Source: Nemertoderma westbladi
Taxonomy: Eukaryota > Xenacoelomorpha > Nemertodermatida > Nemertodermatidae
Assembly: GCA_032718475.1 (NCBI GenBank)
Contig: JAUCBJ010003200.1
Coordinates: forward strand, 1-64,000
DNA length: 64,000 bases
Direction of reading: 5' to 3'
The notes beneath the pieces were generated by a model that saw only the letters and a list, made by a program, of their open reading frames with translations, did not search any database and had not been told where the DNA came from. Position numbers and translations under genes: made by a program. Positions 33,598-46,099 of the stretch are shown in pieces (position 1 is the first letter of the stretch; every line of letters starts with the position of its first letter).

Positions 33598-36500
33598 GCC
33601 GCGAGAACTGGGGAGGGGAGGGAGACATCTAATCAAGGAATCCTATAGACTATTATAACCAGCCGCGAGAACTGGGGAGGGGAGGGAGACATCTAATCAA
33701 GGAATCCTATAGACAATTATAACCAGCCGCGAGAACTGGGGAGGGGGGGGGGAGACATCTAATCAAGGAATCCTATAGACAATTATAACCAGCGGCGAGA
33801 ACTGGGGAGGGGAGGGAGACATCTAATCAAGGAATCCTATAGACAATTATAACCAGCCGCGAGAACCGGGGAGTGGAGGGAGACATCTAATCAAGGAATC
33901 CTATAGACAATTATAACCAGCGGCGAGAACCGGGGAGGGGAGGGAGACATCTAATCAAGGAATCCTATAGTCAATTATAACCAGCGGCGAGAACTGGGGA
34001 GGGGAGGGAGACATCTAATCAAGGAATCCTATAGACAATTATAACCAGCCGCGAGAACCGGGGAGTGGAGGGAGACATCTAATCAAGGAATCCTATAGAC
34101 AATTATAACCAGCGGCGAGAACTGGGGAGGGGAGGGAGACATCTAATCAAGGAATCCTATAGACAATTATAACCAGCGGCGAGAACTGGGGAGGGGAGGG
34201 AGACATCTAATCAAGGAATCCTATAGACAATTATAACCAGCGGCGAGAACCGGGGAGGGGAGGGAGACATCTAATCAAGGAATCCTATAGTCAATTATAA
34301 CCAGCCGCGAGAACCGGGGAGGGGAGGGAGGGGGGAGACATCTAATCAAGGAATCCTATAGACAATTATAACCAGCGGCGAAAACTGGGGAGGGGAGGGA
34401 GACATCTAATCAAGGAATCCTATAGACTATTATAACCAGCCGCGAGAACCGGGGAGGGGAGGGAGGGGGGAGACATCTAATCAAGGAATCCTATAGACAA
34501 TTATAACCAGCCGCGAGAACTGGGGAGGGGAGGGAGACATCTAATCAAGGAATCCTATAGACTATTATAACCAGCCGCGAGAACCGGGGAGGGGAGGGAG
34601 GGGGGAGACATCTAATCAAGGAATCCTATAGACAATTATAACCAGCGGCGAAAACTGGGGAGGGGAGGGAGACATCTAATCAAGGAATCCTATAGACTAT
34701 TATAACCAGCCGCGAGAACCGGGGAGGGGAGGGAGGGGGGAGACATCTAATCAAGGAATCCTATAGACAATTATAACCAGCCGCGAGAACTGGGGAGGGG
34801 AGGGAGACATCTAATCAAGGAATCCTATAGACTATTATAACCAGCCGCGAGAACCGGGGAGGGGAGGGAGGGGGGAGACATCTAATCAAGGAATCCTATA
34901 GACAATTATAACCAGCCGCGAGAACTGGGGAGGGGAGGGAGACATCTAATCAAGGAATCCTATAGACTATTATAACCAGCCGCGAGAACCGGGGAGGGGA
35001 GGGAGGGGGGAGACATCTAATCAAGGAATCCTATAGACAATTATAACCAGCCGCGAGAACTGGGGAGGGGAGGGAGACATCTAATCAAGGAATCCTATAG
35101 ACAATTATAACCAGCCGCGAGAACCGGGGAGTGGAGGGAGACATCTAATCAAGGAATCCTATAGACAATTATAACCAGCCGCGAGAACTGGGGAGGGGAG
35201 GGAGACATCTAATCAAGGAATCCTATAGACTATTATAACCAGCCGCGAGAACTGGGGAGGGGAGGGAGACATCTAATCAAGGAATCCTATAGACAATTAT
35301 AACCAGCCGCGAGAACTGGGGAGGGGAGGGAGACATCTAATCAAGGAATCCTATAGACTATTATAACCAGCCGCGAGAACTGGGGAGGGGAGGGAGGGGG
35401 GAGACATCTAATCAAGGAATCCTATAGACAATTATAACCAGCCGCGAGAACTGGGGAGGGGAGGGAGACATCTAATCAAGGAATCCTATAGACTATTATA
35501 ACCAGCCGCGAGAACCGGGGAGGGGGGGAGGGGGAGACATCTAATCAAGGAATCCTATAGACAATTATAACCAGCCGCGAGAACTGGGGAGGGGAGGGAG
35601 ACATCTAATCAAGGAATCCTATAGACAATTATAACCAGCCGCGAGAACTGGGGAGGGGAGGGAGACATCTAATCAAGGAATCCTATAGACAATTATAACC
35701 AGCCGCGAGAACTGGGGAGGGGAGGGAGACATCTAATCAAGGAATCCTATAGACAATTATAACCAGCCGCGAGAACCGGGAGGGGGGGGGAGACATCTAA
35801 TCAAGGAATCCTATGGACTATTATAACCAGCCGCGAGAACTGGGGAGGGGAGGGAGACATCTAATCAAGGAATCCTATAGACAATTATAACCAGCCGCGA
35901 GAACTGGGGAGGGGAGGGAGACATCTAATCAAGGAATCCTATAGACAATTATAACCAGCCGCGAGAACTGGGAGGGGGGGGAGACATCTAATCAAGGAAT
36001 CCTATAGACAATTATAACCAGCGGCGAGAACTGGGGAGGGGAGGGAGACATCTAATCAAGGAATCCTATAGACAATTATAACCAGCCGCGAGAACTGGGG
36101 AGGGGAGGGAGACATCTAATCAAGGAATCCTATAGACAATTATAACCAGCCGCGAGAACTGGGAGGGGAGGGAGACATCTAATCAAGGAATCCTATAGAC
36201 AATTATAACCAGCCGCGAGAACTGGGGAGGGGAGGGAGACATCTAATCAAGGAATCCTATAGACAATTATAACCAGCCGCGAGAACTGGGGAGGGGAGGG
36301 AGACATCTAATCAAGGAATCCTATAGACAATTATAACCAGCCGCGAGAACTGGGAGGGGGAGGGAGACATCTAATCAAGGAATCCTATAGACAATTATAA
36401 CCAGCCGCGAGAACTGGGGAGGGGAGGGAGACATCTAATCAAGGAATCCTATAGACAATTATAACCAGCCGCGAGAACTGGGGAGGGGAGGGAGACATCT

Positions 36501-39500
36501 AATCAAGGAATCCTATAGACAATTATAACCAGCCGCGAGAACTGGGGAGGGGAGGGAGACATCTAATCAAGGAATCCTATAGACAATTATAACCAGCCGC
36601 GAGAACCGGGGAGGGGGAGGGAGACATCTAATCAAGGAATCCTATAGACAATTATAACCAGCCGCGAGAACTGGGGAGGGGAGGGAGACATCTAATCAAG
36701 GAATCCTATAGACAATTATAACCAGCCGCGAGAACTGGGGAGGGGAGGGAGACATCTAATCAAGGAATCCTATAGACAATTATAACCAGCCGCGAGAACC
36801 GGGGAGGGGAGGGAGACATCTAATCAAGGAATCCTATAGACAATTATAACCAGCCGCGAGAACTGGGGAGGGGAGGGAGACATCTAATCAAGGAATCCTA
36901 TAGACAATTATAACCAGCCGCGAGAACCGGGGAGGGGAGGGAGACATCTAATCAAGGAATCCTATAGACAATTATAACCAGCCGCGAGAACCGGGGAGGG
37001 GAGGGAGACATCTAATCAAGGAATCCTATAGACAATTATAACCAGCCGCGAGAACTGGGGAGGGGAGGGAGACATCTAATCAAGGAATCCTATAGACAAT
37101 TATAACCAGCCGCGAGAACCGGGGAGGGGAGGGAGACATCTAATCAAGGAATCCTATAGACAATTATAACCAGCCGCGAGAACCGGGGAGGGGAGGGAGA
37201 CATCTAATCAAGGAATCCTATAGACAATTATAACCAGCCGCGAGAACCGGGGAGGGGAGGGAGACATCTAATCAAGGAATCCTATAGACAATTATAACCA
37301 GCCGCGAGAACTGGGGAGGGGAGGGAGACATCTAATCAAGGAATCCTATAGACAATTATAACCAGCCGCGAGAACTGGGGAGGGGAGGGAGACATCTAAT
37401 CAAGGAATCCTATAGACAATTATAACCAGCCGCGAGAACCGGGGAGGGGAGGGAGACATCTAATCAAGGAATCCTATAGACAATTATAACCAGCCGCGAG
37501 AACTGGGGAGGGGAGGGAGACATCTAATCAAGGAATCCTATAGACAATTATAACCAGCCGCGAGAACCGGGGAGGGGAGGGAGACATCTAATCAAGGAAT
37601 CCTATAGACAATTATAACCAGCCGCGAGAACCGGGGAGGGGAGGGAGACATCTAATCAAGGAATCCTATAGACAATTATAACCAGCCGCGAGAACTGGGG
37701 AGGGGAGGGAGACATCTAATCAAGGAATCCTATAGACAATTATAACCAGCCGCGAGAACTGGGGAGGGGAGGGAGACATCTAATCAAGGAATCCTATAGA
37801 CAATTATAACCAGCCGCGAGAACCGGGGAGGGGAGGGAGACATCTAATCAAGGAATCCTATAGACAATTATAACCAGCCGCGAGAACCGGGGAGGGGAGG
37901 GAGACATCTAATCAAGGAATCCTATAGACAATTATAACCAGCCGCGAGAACTGGGGAGGGGAGGGAGACATCTAATCAAGGAATCCTATAGACAATTATA
38001 ACCAGCCGCGAGAACTGGGGAGGGGAGGGAGACATCTAATCAAGGAATCCTATAGACAATTATAACCAGCCGCGAGAACCGGGGAGGGGAGGGAGACATC
38101 TAATCAAGGAATCCTATAGACAATTATAACCAGCCGCGAGAACTGGGGAGGGGAGGGAGACATCTAATCAAGGAATCCTATAGACAATTATAACCAGCCG
38201 CGAGAACTGGGGAGGGGAGGGAGACATCTAATCAAGGAATCCTATAGACAATTATAACCAGCCGCGAGAACCGGGGAGGGGAGGGAGACATCTAATCAAG
38301 GAATCCTATAGACAATTATAACCAGCCGCGAGAACCGGGGAGGGGAGGGAGACATCTAATCAAGGAATCCTATAGACAATTATAACCAGCCGCGAGAACT
38401 GGGGAGGGGAGGGAGACATCTAATCAAGGAATCCTATAGACAATTATAACCAGCCGCGAGAACTGGGGAGGGGAGGGAGACATCTAATCAAGGAATCCTA
38501 TAGACAATTATAACCAGCCGCGAGAACTCGGGGAGGGGAGGGAGACATCTAATCAAGGAATCCTATAGACAATTATAACCAGCCGCGAGAACTGGGGAGG
38601 GGAGGGAGACATCTAATCAAGGAATCCTATAGACAATTATAACCAGCCGCGAGAACTGGGGAGGGGAGGGAGACATCTAATCAAGGAATCCTATAGACAA
38701 TTATAACCAGCCGCGAGAACTGGGGAGGGGAGGGAGACATCTAATCAAGGAATCCTATAGACAATTATAACCAGCCGCGAGAACTGGGGAGGGGAGGGAG
38801 ACATCTAATCAAGGAATCCTATAGACAATTATAACCAGCCGCGAGAACTGGGGAGGGGAGGGAGACATCTAATCAAGGAATCCTATAGACAATTATAACC
38901 AGCCGCGAGAACTGGGGAGGGGAGGGAGACATCTAATCAAGGAATCCTATAGACAATTATAACCAGCCGCGAGAACCGGGGAGGGGAGGGAGACATCTAA
39001 TCAAGGAATCCTATAGACAATTATAACCAGCCGCGAGAACCGGGGAGGGGAGGGAGACATCTAATCAAGGAATCCTATAGACAATTATAACCAGCCGCGA
39101 GAACTGGGGAGGGGAGGGAGACATCTAATCAAGGAATCCTATAGACAATTATAACCAGCCGCGAGAACTGGGGAGGGGAGGGAGACATCTAATCAAGGAA
39201 TCCTATAGACAATTATAACCAGCCGCGAGAACTGGGGAGGGGAGGGAGACATCTAATCAAGGAATCCTATAGACAATTATAACCAGCCGCGAGAACTGGG
39301 GAGGGGAGGGAGACATCTAATCAAGGAATCCTATAGACAATTATAACCAGCCGCGAGAACTGGGGAGGGGAGGGAGACATCTAATCAAGGAATCCTATAG
39401 ACAATTATAACCAGCCGCGAGAACCGGGGAGGGGAGGGAGACATCTAATCAAGGAATCCTATAGACAATTATAACCAGCCGCGAGAACTGGGGAGGGGAG

Positions 39501-40646
39501 GGAGACATCTAATCAAGGAATCCTATAGACAATTATAACCAGCCGCGAGAACTGGGGAGGGGAGGGAGACATCTAATCAAGGAATCCTATAGACAATTAT
39601 AACCAGCCGCGAGAACTGGGGAGGGGAGGGAGACATCTAATCAAGGAATCCTATAGACAATTATAACCAGCCGCGAGAACCGGGGAGGGGAGGGAGACAT
39701 CTAATCAAGGAATCCTATAGACAATTATAACCAGCCGCGAGAACTGGGAGGGGAGGGAGACATCTAATCAAGGAATCCTATAGACAATTATAACCAGCCG
39801 CGAGAACTGGGAGGGGAGGGGGAGGGAGACATCTAATCAAGGAATCCTATAGACAATTATAACCAGCCGCGAGAACTGGGGAGGGGAGGGAGACATCTAA
39901 TCAAGGAATCCTATAGACAATTATAACCAGCCGCGAGAACTGGGGAGGGGAGGGAGACATCTAATCAAGGAATCCTATAGACAATTATAACCAGCCGCGA
40001 GAACTGGGAGGGGAGGGAGACATCTAATCAAGGAATCCTATAGACAATTATAACCAGCCGCGAGAACCGGGGAGGGGAGGGAGACATCTAATCAAGGAAT
40101 CCTATAGACAATTATAACCAGCCGCGAGAACCGGGAGGGGAGGGAGACATCTAATCAAGGAATCCTATAGACAATTATAACCAGCCGCGAGAACTGGGGA
40201 GGGGAGGGAGACATCTAATCAAGGAATCCTATAGACAATTATAACCAGCCGCGAGAACTGGGGAGGGGAGGGAGACATCTAATCAAGGAATCCTATAGAC
40301 AATTATAACCAGCCGCGAGAACTGGGAAGGGGAGGGAGACATCTAATCAAGGAATCCTATAGACAATTATAACCAGCCGCGAGAACTGGGGAGGGGAGGG
40401 GGAGACATCTAATCAAGGAATCCTATAGACAATTATAACCAGCCGCGAGAACCGGGGAGGGGAGGGAGACATCTAATCAAGGAATCCTATAGACAATTAT
40501 AACCAGCCGCGAGAACCGGGAGGGGAGGGAGACATCTAATCAAGGAATCCTATAGACAATTATAACCAGCGGCGAGAACTGGGGAGGGGAGGGAGACATC
40601 TAATCAAGGAATCCTATAGACAATTATGACCAGCCGCGAGAACTGG
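33598..40646. repeat. 64-bp G-rich minisatellite, about 110 units
   Basis: The unit contains CCGCGAGAAC(T/C)GGGGAGGGG, then AGGGAGACATCTAATCAAGG, then AATCCTATAGACAATTATAA and CCAG. The left third is variable (CGGCG versus CCGCG, GACTA versus GACAA, added GGGGGG), and about 34.3-35.5 kb alternates two unit types, one with an extra GGGAGGGGGG. The right two thirds are almost uniform apart from a T/C switch. The tract fills most of the predicted intron of the EF-hand gene. Four close G-runs in many units could form a G-quadruplex on the plus strand. Confidence 0.95.
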
Positions 40647-41298
40647 TTTCTTTATTTCATCTAGAGCAGAATTTAATGAAGATTACAAATCTGAATACCG
40701 CTTAGTGAGATCTCTTTTAGTTCTCGAGTTATCACTGTTTTTTTTAATTCATCTTATGGAATTTTGATAAATATTACCACTTTGTGTAATTAGGCAATAT
40801 TCATTAAAAATATGATAATTAATTAATTAAATTAATTAATTAAAATCAAAATGGCTAATTAAAAATTATATAAGATAACGTTTCTAGAATCGATGACGCT
40901 AAAGTCCAAAAAAGATGATTTCAAGAAATTTGGAAAAAGATTGAGGAGTATTATTTTTTGTAAAAATAAATTTTAAAATTTTCCTATAGAGGCTAATTCG
41001 ACTTCTATACAGTGGTTGGCCAAGACAAAATAGCAACATTATCATTTAACACTAATTGACAGCCATTTGAAAAAATGTTCATTGGGGGGGGGTCATACAC
41101 ATGTCATACGTCATACGCCTATAAGACATACACAGAGAATATTTACTGTTCGGTAAATATTTAAAATGTTATACACCAAGAATATTTGTTTTGCGAACCT
41201 TGCAAATTTTACCGGTACGGCCTACATATCCAACTTAACCACAGTTATATTACTAAATACTTTATATAAGTCTTTATTATCACACAAATCCAACTCAC
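40647..41298. other. Intron sequence of the EF-hand gene
   Basis: AT-rich unique sequence with a (TTAA) rich patch near 40815-40850 and a run of 10 G at about 41085. No other gene is supported. Confidence 0.45.
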
Positions 41299-41433
41299 AT
41301 CCAAATCGAAATCTTCGAAATTAGTAGCAACCGGTAATACTGACTTGGGAATGGGAGTCCTCCTCACAGCTGGGGCCGCTTGGGAGATTACAACAACGGC
41401 CATCAGAGACAATACAACGCTAATGAACTTCAT
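41299..41433 (-). CDS. Secreted EF-hand protein, exon 1 (signal peptide)
   Basis: The ATG at 41433 starts 45 codons: Met-Lys, a hydrophobic core (ISVVLSLMAVVVIS) and a small-residue cleavage region QAAPA, which is a classical signal peptide. A short basic/Pro linker and an acidic end (FEDFDLD) follow. A GTGAGT donor directly follows the last GAT codon (phase 0), matching the phase of the EF-hand exon at 33499. The next in-frame codons after the donor look like intron. The distance to exon 2 is 7.8 kb. Joining the two is my inference; no alternative EF-hand or signal exon lies between them. Confidence 0.65.
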
Positions 41434-41499
41434 GTTGTAGATTTCAAATGCCGAAATTATTGTTGAATTTTACAAAACTGGGCTTTCAACGTTTTTCAC

Positions 41500-41511
41500 A
41501 ACTGGGACAGT
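41500..41511. repeat. 12-bp target-site duplication of the LINE, left copy
   Basis: AACTGGGACAGT borders the LINE 3' end here and recurs at 57667-57678 next to its 5' end. This shows one insertion now interrupted by the BEL element. Confidence 0.85.
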
Positions 41512-41549
41512 CTACTACTAGGATCGGCATGCTGCATTGCAGCTGCATT

Positions 41550-42014
41550 TTAAGAATGCTGTGCCGGCTTGTCGACAAAATTGCGCCGCCACAACTCCCT
41601 ATCACCCATGATATTTGCTAGCTCAACCGCATCTTCAAGACCAGTGTCCTTTAAGATGCGTCTCAAGAAAGTCATGGGCTGTCCACCATGCTTATTCACT
41701 CCATGACGCTGCCAAAGTACAAGATTATGCACTGGCTGGTCCTCACGGCAAAAGCAATGTCCTGCAAAGCGGAGGCTATTTTGTTCTAGTGTCAAGCTTG
41801 GGGGAACCAATGAGACTACTGCTGCTCTAAATAATCGGACCTTAAGTTTCCGATTAATTCTCGGTGACTTCCAAATCCTGGAAAGCCTGTTCAAGGCTGC
41901 CCATGCCTTTCCCTTACGTATTCGAAGGTCCTCACCTGACTTCCGTATCCATGATCCCAGGTAACAGAAGTCGTCCACATGCTCAAGCATACCATCCTTT
42001 GAGCTTATGCTCAT
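41550..42014 (-). pseudogene. LINE C-terminal domain
   Basis: Follows the RT in another frame, overlapping by 4 bp. It carries the YLGSWIRKSGEDL and LNRLSRIWKS stretch seen after many LINE RTs, then RFAGHCFCRED and GLEDAVELANIMGDRELW, and ends HS-stop 38 bp before the 3' terminus. Its function is not established. The same end is found in the 9314-9533 fragment. Confidence 0.7.
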
Positions 42015-43255
42015 CCGATCAGAGATCGCTGAAGACTTTCAAAGTTAACTGTCAAAATTTTGGTCTTTCTGGAGTTGATAAAAAGACCAACACTAGAAAC
42101 AGAATCTTCTAATGAGCTGAGGAGCCGTTTGGCTCCCTCTAGTGATTCTGAGAGTACTCCTAAGTCATCAGCAAAGTCTAGATCAGTTAGGTACTTGGCT
42201 GGATTTCCTCGACTTCTGGAGCCAGTAGGTGGAGTTATCATCACCCCATCATCATTATGATGATCTAAGGACATGCGTAGAACATAGTCAACCACAATTA
42301 TGAACAAGAATGGTGCAAGTGTGTCTCTCTTGAGGACGCCCCATAACACTTTAAATGGTTCTGTGTCACCATCAACAGTAGACACAAATGTTTTCGAACC
42401 GTCGTATACTGATCTGATTGCTGCAATAATTTCATCAGGAATCCCATATAATGAAAGTATGCTGAACATACGTGAGCGATAGACTGAATCAAAGGCCTTG
42501 AAGAAGTCAACAAAGATAACAGCCAGATTCCTGTCTTTCTTTTTTGATAACTCTTCAATTATCCTTCTAAGTGCCAAAATGGGCTCCATGGTCCCACGAC
42601 CTTTACGGAACCCATTCTGATTTCCACGGAGCAGTCTCTCAATGGGATCCCTGATGCGATTTAATAGAATTCTATTGTATAGCTTTGCAGCAATCGAGAT
42701 CAATGAGATTCCCCGAAAAGAACCCTAGAGTGTTAGATTGTCCTTCTTGGGAACTGGCACCAACTTATTTGTTTTCATTTCTTGTGGGACTCTTGTTGTT
42801 CGGTACATGTCTACTATGATGGGATAGATGAGCTTTAAACACTCAGGTATTTTAAAGACCTCAGGGGGAACACCATCTACTCCACTGGCACGATTGGTCT
42901 TAATGCTCTTTGCAGCAGCAGCCTTCACATCTGCAAAGGAGATATCGCCAATGGTAATATCTGGGAGTACAGACTCAGACACTTTTATTTCTATAAAGTT
43001 GTCTGGCAATACCCTGTCGTTATTGAGGGGCTTTTCAAAGTGGGCCTTCCAACCATTGAGGCGATCAGCTGGTGATTCAGCCTTAACCTTGGTGGTTGGT
43101 TGGCTTTTCCGACCAGTAAGCAGGTTGATCGATTTCCGTGCCTGGGATGATTGTCTGCTGTCGTCAGCATCATTGATGGCATCAACCTGTTGGTTTATTA
43201 GCTCCTGTAGATTAATAGAGTACTGCCTGTTCAGGGACCTAGGGACTTTCGGCAC
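42011..43255 (-). pseudogene. LINE reverse transcriptase domain
   Basis: The upstream piece (42725-43255) has the RT N-terminal region (VDGVPPEVFK, LVPVPKK). After a stop, the second piece (42011-42703) has NGFRKGRGT, FVDFFKAFDSV (motif A), VLKRDTLAPFLF (motif B, with an Arg where Gln is usual) and LDFADDLGVL (motif C, FADD catalytic pair). RT copies element RNA at the nicked target. Both active-site motifs survive, but the stop between the pieces and the motif B change indicate an inactive copy. Confidence 0.8.
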
Positions 43256-43257
43256 TT

Positions 43258-44210
43258 CTAAATTTTGTTGTCAGTCCAGGGGGCCCTTTTCCTGTTTCGA
43301 GGGTATACATGAACTGTTTCTGCAGCTGCTAACTTAACTGCTTCTGTGAAGGCAGTATAGCCCTCACAGTGATCTGCCGCCTCAGAGGCAAGAACCTCAT
43401 ACCTGTTGCTCAGCTGTAGTGTAAAGCTGGATCTCACACTTGGCTGTTGCAACAGAGAGGACCAGTCATGCAGCGGCAAGGCATATTTCGTTGTTCTGCT
43501 AGCACGCAGACTAAGTCTTACCTTGACCACAATAAGGCGGTGATCACTGGAGAAGGGTCGAAGTGTAAATGCATTAGAGTCTTGTATAGAGCTCCTGTAT
43601 TACCTACGAAACAGAATATGGTCTATCAGGGACTTGTGATCACTGGGTCCACTATGAGTCCATAGCTTTCCAGTTCGCTTCTTGAACTGGGTTACAGCCG
43701 AAAACAATCCATTTCGGTTAACACTATTGCTATAGACCCAGGGCGATGTTGGTGATTGATGCAGACTTGCATTAAAGTCTCCCAGGAATGTTAAGAATGC
43801 ATGCTGATCCACTCCATCAGTAGCTGCTTGTAGATTGTGGTAGAAATTTTCCACCTCCTCTGCAGGGGCAACACTAGCGGAGAGTAGCACACAATCAGAA
43901 CCACCTTAGGAAACTTCTTAGCCAGTCTTCCAGAACATGAGAAGAGGCAACGGATGATGCGGTTAGAGATTTGGTCTATTTTGTCCAATGTGCAGTTGGA
44001 TTCATCAATAGACCAATTCCACCATTGTGGCAATGGTGGAATTGGTCTATTGATGAATCCAACTCCACTAATCAAGGCGAGAAGCCAACCGCCCCCCATG
44101 TCCTTAATCAGAACCTCATCAGTCTGTCCAGTCTGCATTCGGTGCTCTTGAACACCCAGTGCGCTAAGAGAAAGCTTATCTGCCAAGGCAATCAGCTCAC
44201 CTTGTCGCAT
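43258..44210 (-). pseudogene. LINE AP endonuclease domain
   Basis: MRQGELIALADKLSLSALGV then QEHRM match the start of AP-type endonucleases (catalytic Glu in QEHR). Later fragments have GDFNAS and IDHILFRR. The frame breaks at about 43790-43890 and again near 43600, and a 34-bp inverted repeat (43994-44064) replaces normal coding sequence, so the domain is not functional. Confidence 0.75.
43994..44064. repeat. Perfect 34-bp inverted repeat (hairpin) in LINE
   Basis: Arms 43994-44027 and 44031-44064 are exact reverse complements with a TGG loop. The sister LINE copy (30460-30530) has only the left arm followed by ordinary coding sequence, so the right arm is an acquired inverted copy. Confidence 0.95.
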
Positions 44211-44258
44211 TGGGGACCCGAGTGTTAGTGTTACTTTTACTGAGGCTAGTCTAGTGAC

Positions 44259-44603
44259 TTACCTCAGATTCACCAATGGCTTTGTTGGTCGTAATGGAAC
44301 ATGAGAGTAGCTTCCAACTCCAGAATCCATCTCCCCCTCACAATCTGGTGACCCAGGGTTTGGGCCAGAAAGGTCATCAGGAAAGGGACTCAAAGAATTG
44401 TTGGCTGCTCTCTCTCCAGTAATAGGTAAGACAGGCATCCGGTCAGGAGATAACTGACGCCTGTGAGGCCGATTGTGTCCGGTAATTCCACTGGCCTCTA
44501 GTGGCCAAACCTCCGCATTACTAATGTAATCCATAGTGGGTGTTGGGTGGTGCTTTTTTGCCGAGTAAGCTCTCGGGGCAAATACCGCACCCTGGTTTGC
44601 CAT
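44259..44603 (-). pseudogene. LINE N-terminal extension
   Basis: About 90-115 residues rich in Pro and Ser, with an MDYISNAEV start and a SLSPFPDDLSGPNPGSP stretch, highly similar to 30690-31055. No known domain is recognised. It precedes the endonuclease and is separated from it here by a small indel. Confidence 0.55.
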
Positions 44604-45653
44604 TGCACAGGGTGGGTGTCGCAGTGGAGTCAGATATGAGGCCCATCACCCATATCTACTCTGGCGCACATGACCCACCATTGGCTGTGCATCTCATCTG
44701 CTGGGTCATGCCCTGTGCCCCTACTGCCAGGTGTAGGTCGCAGTGAAGTGCACTCAGAGTGGACATGAGAACACTCTACTCCTGACCAGCCATTGGTAGA
44801 TCACCATCTGCCTGGACAGGCCATATACCCCTGCAGCCAAGTATATGGGTCCTTAATCCAGGACCAAGGGCGTCCTTATCCCAGAACGAAGGGGATCCTA
44901 GTTACAGGACCAGATTTGCCCTAGTAAGAAGGTCTATTGTAAAAGCTTTTGCGGATATAACAAGCCATTTTTCTCCGCAATATACTGTGTAGGTGTTTTA
45001 GCGGACATAACAAGCCATTTTTACCCGCTATGTCTTGCATGTGTGCTTTAGCGGACATAACAAGCCATTTTCTCCGCAATGCTCTTAATACTCTAAAAGA
45101 TGACTCAGATGACGCAATCTGTCAGCTGATTTACTGCCAACGTGGAACTTGAATCTCTCTTTGTTCTTTGTTCGGCTCAGCCAATTAGAGCGATTTTCAC
45201 TTTGTGTTGGACAGTGCCTACAGAAACCCACGCAATTCAGTCAGTGTGTATCTGTCCTAAGCCCAGAACACCGGCTTAGGATTCTTCTGTACTTCTGTGG
45301 AAGTTTCAGACTTTGACCTAAACCTCAGAAACATCAGATGGCTTTGATTAAAGGAACGTAAAACTATTAACGCAGCACACCGCCACAACGCGGCACTACG
45401 CAACGCGATTCAACTACACATACTGACTGTTCACCGCATTATTTGATTCTGTTATTAATTGGTGTTATGTTGGTATATATTGCTGATATATTTGGAGAAT
45501 ACCGATGATTAATCATAAAACCCTCAATCTCTTTGATTACTAAAGGTTAGAGGAACAGGTTTACCGGTAGCAACTGCGACTTACATTATAGTGGTTTTTG
45601 TGTGAATTGAATGCTATTTCATAATCCCTACATGTGTCAGTTGCGATCCTCCT

Positions 45654-45692
45654 TATATATGATCAAATTCAGTGACGGTCGGCAGATCAGTG
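45654..45692 (+). promoter_or_regulatory. LTR core promoter (TATA and initiator)
   Basis: TATATAT followed 33 bp later by TCAGTG, the usual TATA-to-start spacing. It is conserved in the 3' LTR (TATA at about 57132) and in the LTR of element 2 (TTTTATAT at about 60494). Confidence 0.6.
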
Positions 45693-45740
45693 CGCAGTAG
45701 TGTGAAGTAGTGTGAAGTCGTGTGAAGTAGTGTGATGGTT

Positions 45741-45746
45741 AATAAA
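45741..45746 (+). promoter_or_regulatory. LTR poly(A) signal
   Basis: AATAAA about 55 bp after the predicted start, repeated in the 3' LTR at 57219-57224 where it would end transcripts. Element 2 has GTTAAAGAAG at the same place, so the canonical hexamer is lost there. Confidence 0.55.
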
Positions 45747-46099
45747 GCATCTCCTAAAGAATGCGCCTTTTACGAAACTCAGTAGCCATCCAGTTGTGAT
45801 TAGTATAAGTCATAACTCTGTTTTATACTTAAAGCGCCACGTCCTAAAGGAACTGTTAATATTTCCCCGAAAGTAAATATATTGTCAGAGATTATATATT
45901 AACGATCAATCGAATAATACAGTAGGTCTACACTGCAATCACTATCAAAGCATCCGAATCCAGTCTCCCTTAACAGTGGGTGAATGGTCGCGCACAGGCT
46001 GGCTTCGGCTGATGTACCTTCAGTACATTAAATAATTGATATACAAAAAGACACCTAAAATTGGCAGGTTAAACTGCTAAAGATCTAAAAGCACGAACA

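Larger units (their letters stand above)
41512..44937 (-). mobile_element. RTE-like LINE, main part
   Basis: Reading 5' to 3' on the minus strand: a 5' region continued at 57583-57666, an N-terminal extension, AP endonuclease, reverse transcriptase, a C-terminal domain, a ~40-bp 3' UTR with a GCTGCATTGCAGC-type hairpin, and a CTAGTAGTAG terminus. A BEL element inserted at 44937. The short 3' UTR, TAG-repeat tail and RT sequence suggest the RTE group, but the clade was not tested. Confidence 0.8.
44938..46099 (+). repeat. 5' LTR of BEL element 1
   Basis: 1162 bp, TGTAAAAG...GCACGAACA. U3 starts with three direct repeats of about 53 bp (AGCGGACATAACAAGCCATT core, 44945-45080). TATATAT at 45654-45660 precedes an initiator-like TCAGTG at 45687, and AATAAA is at 45741, defining approximate U3, R and U5. 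R contains tandem AGTAGTGTGA. Confidence 0.9.
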
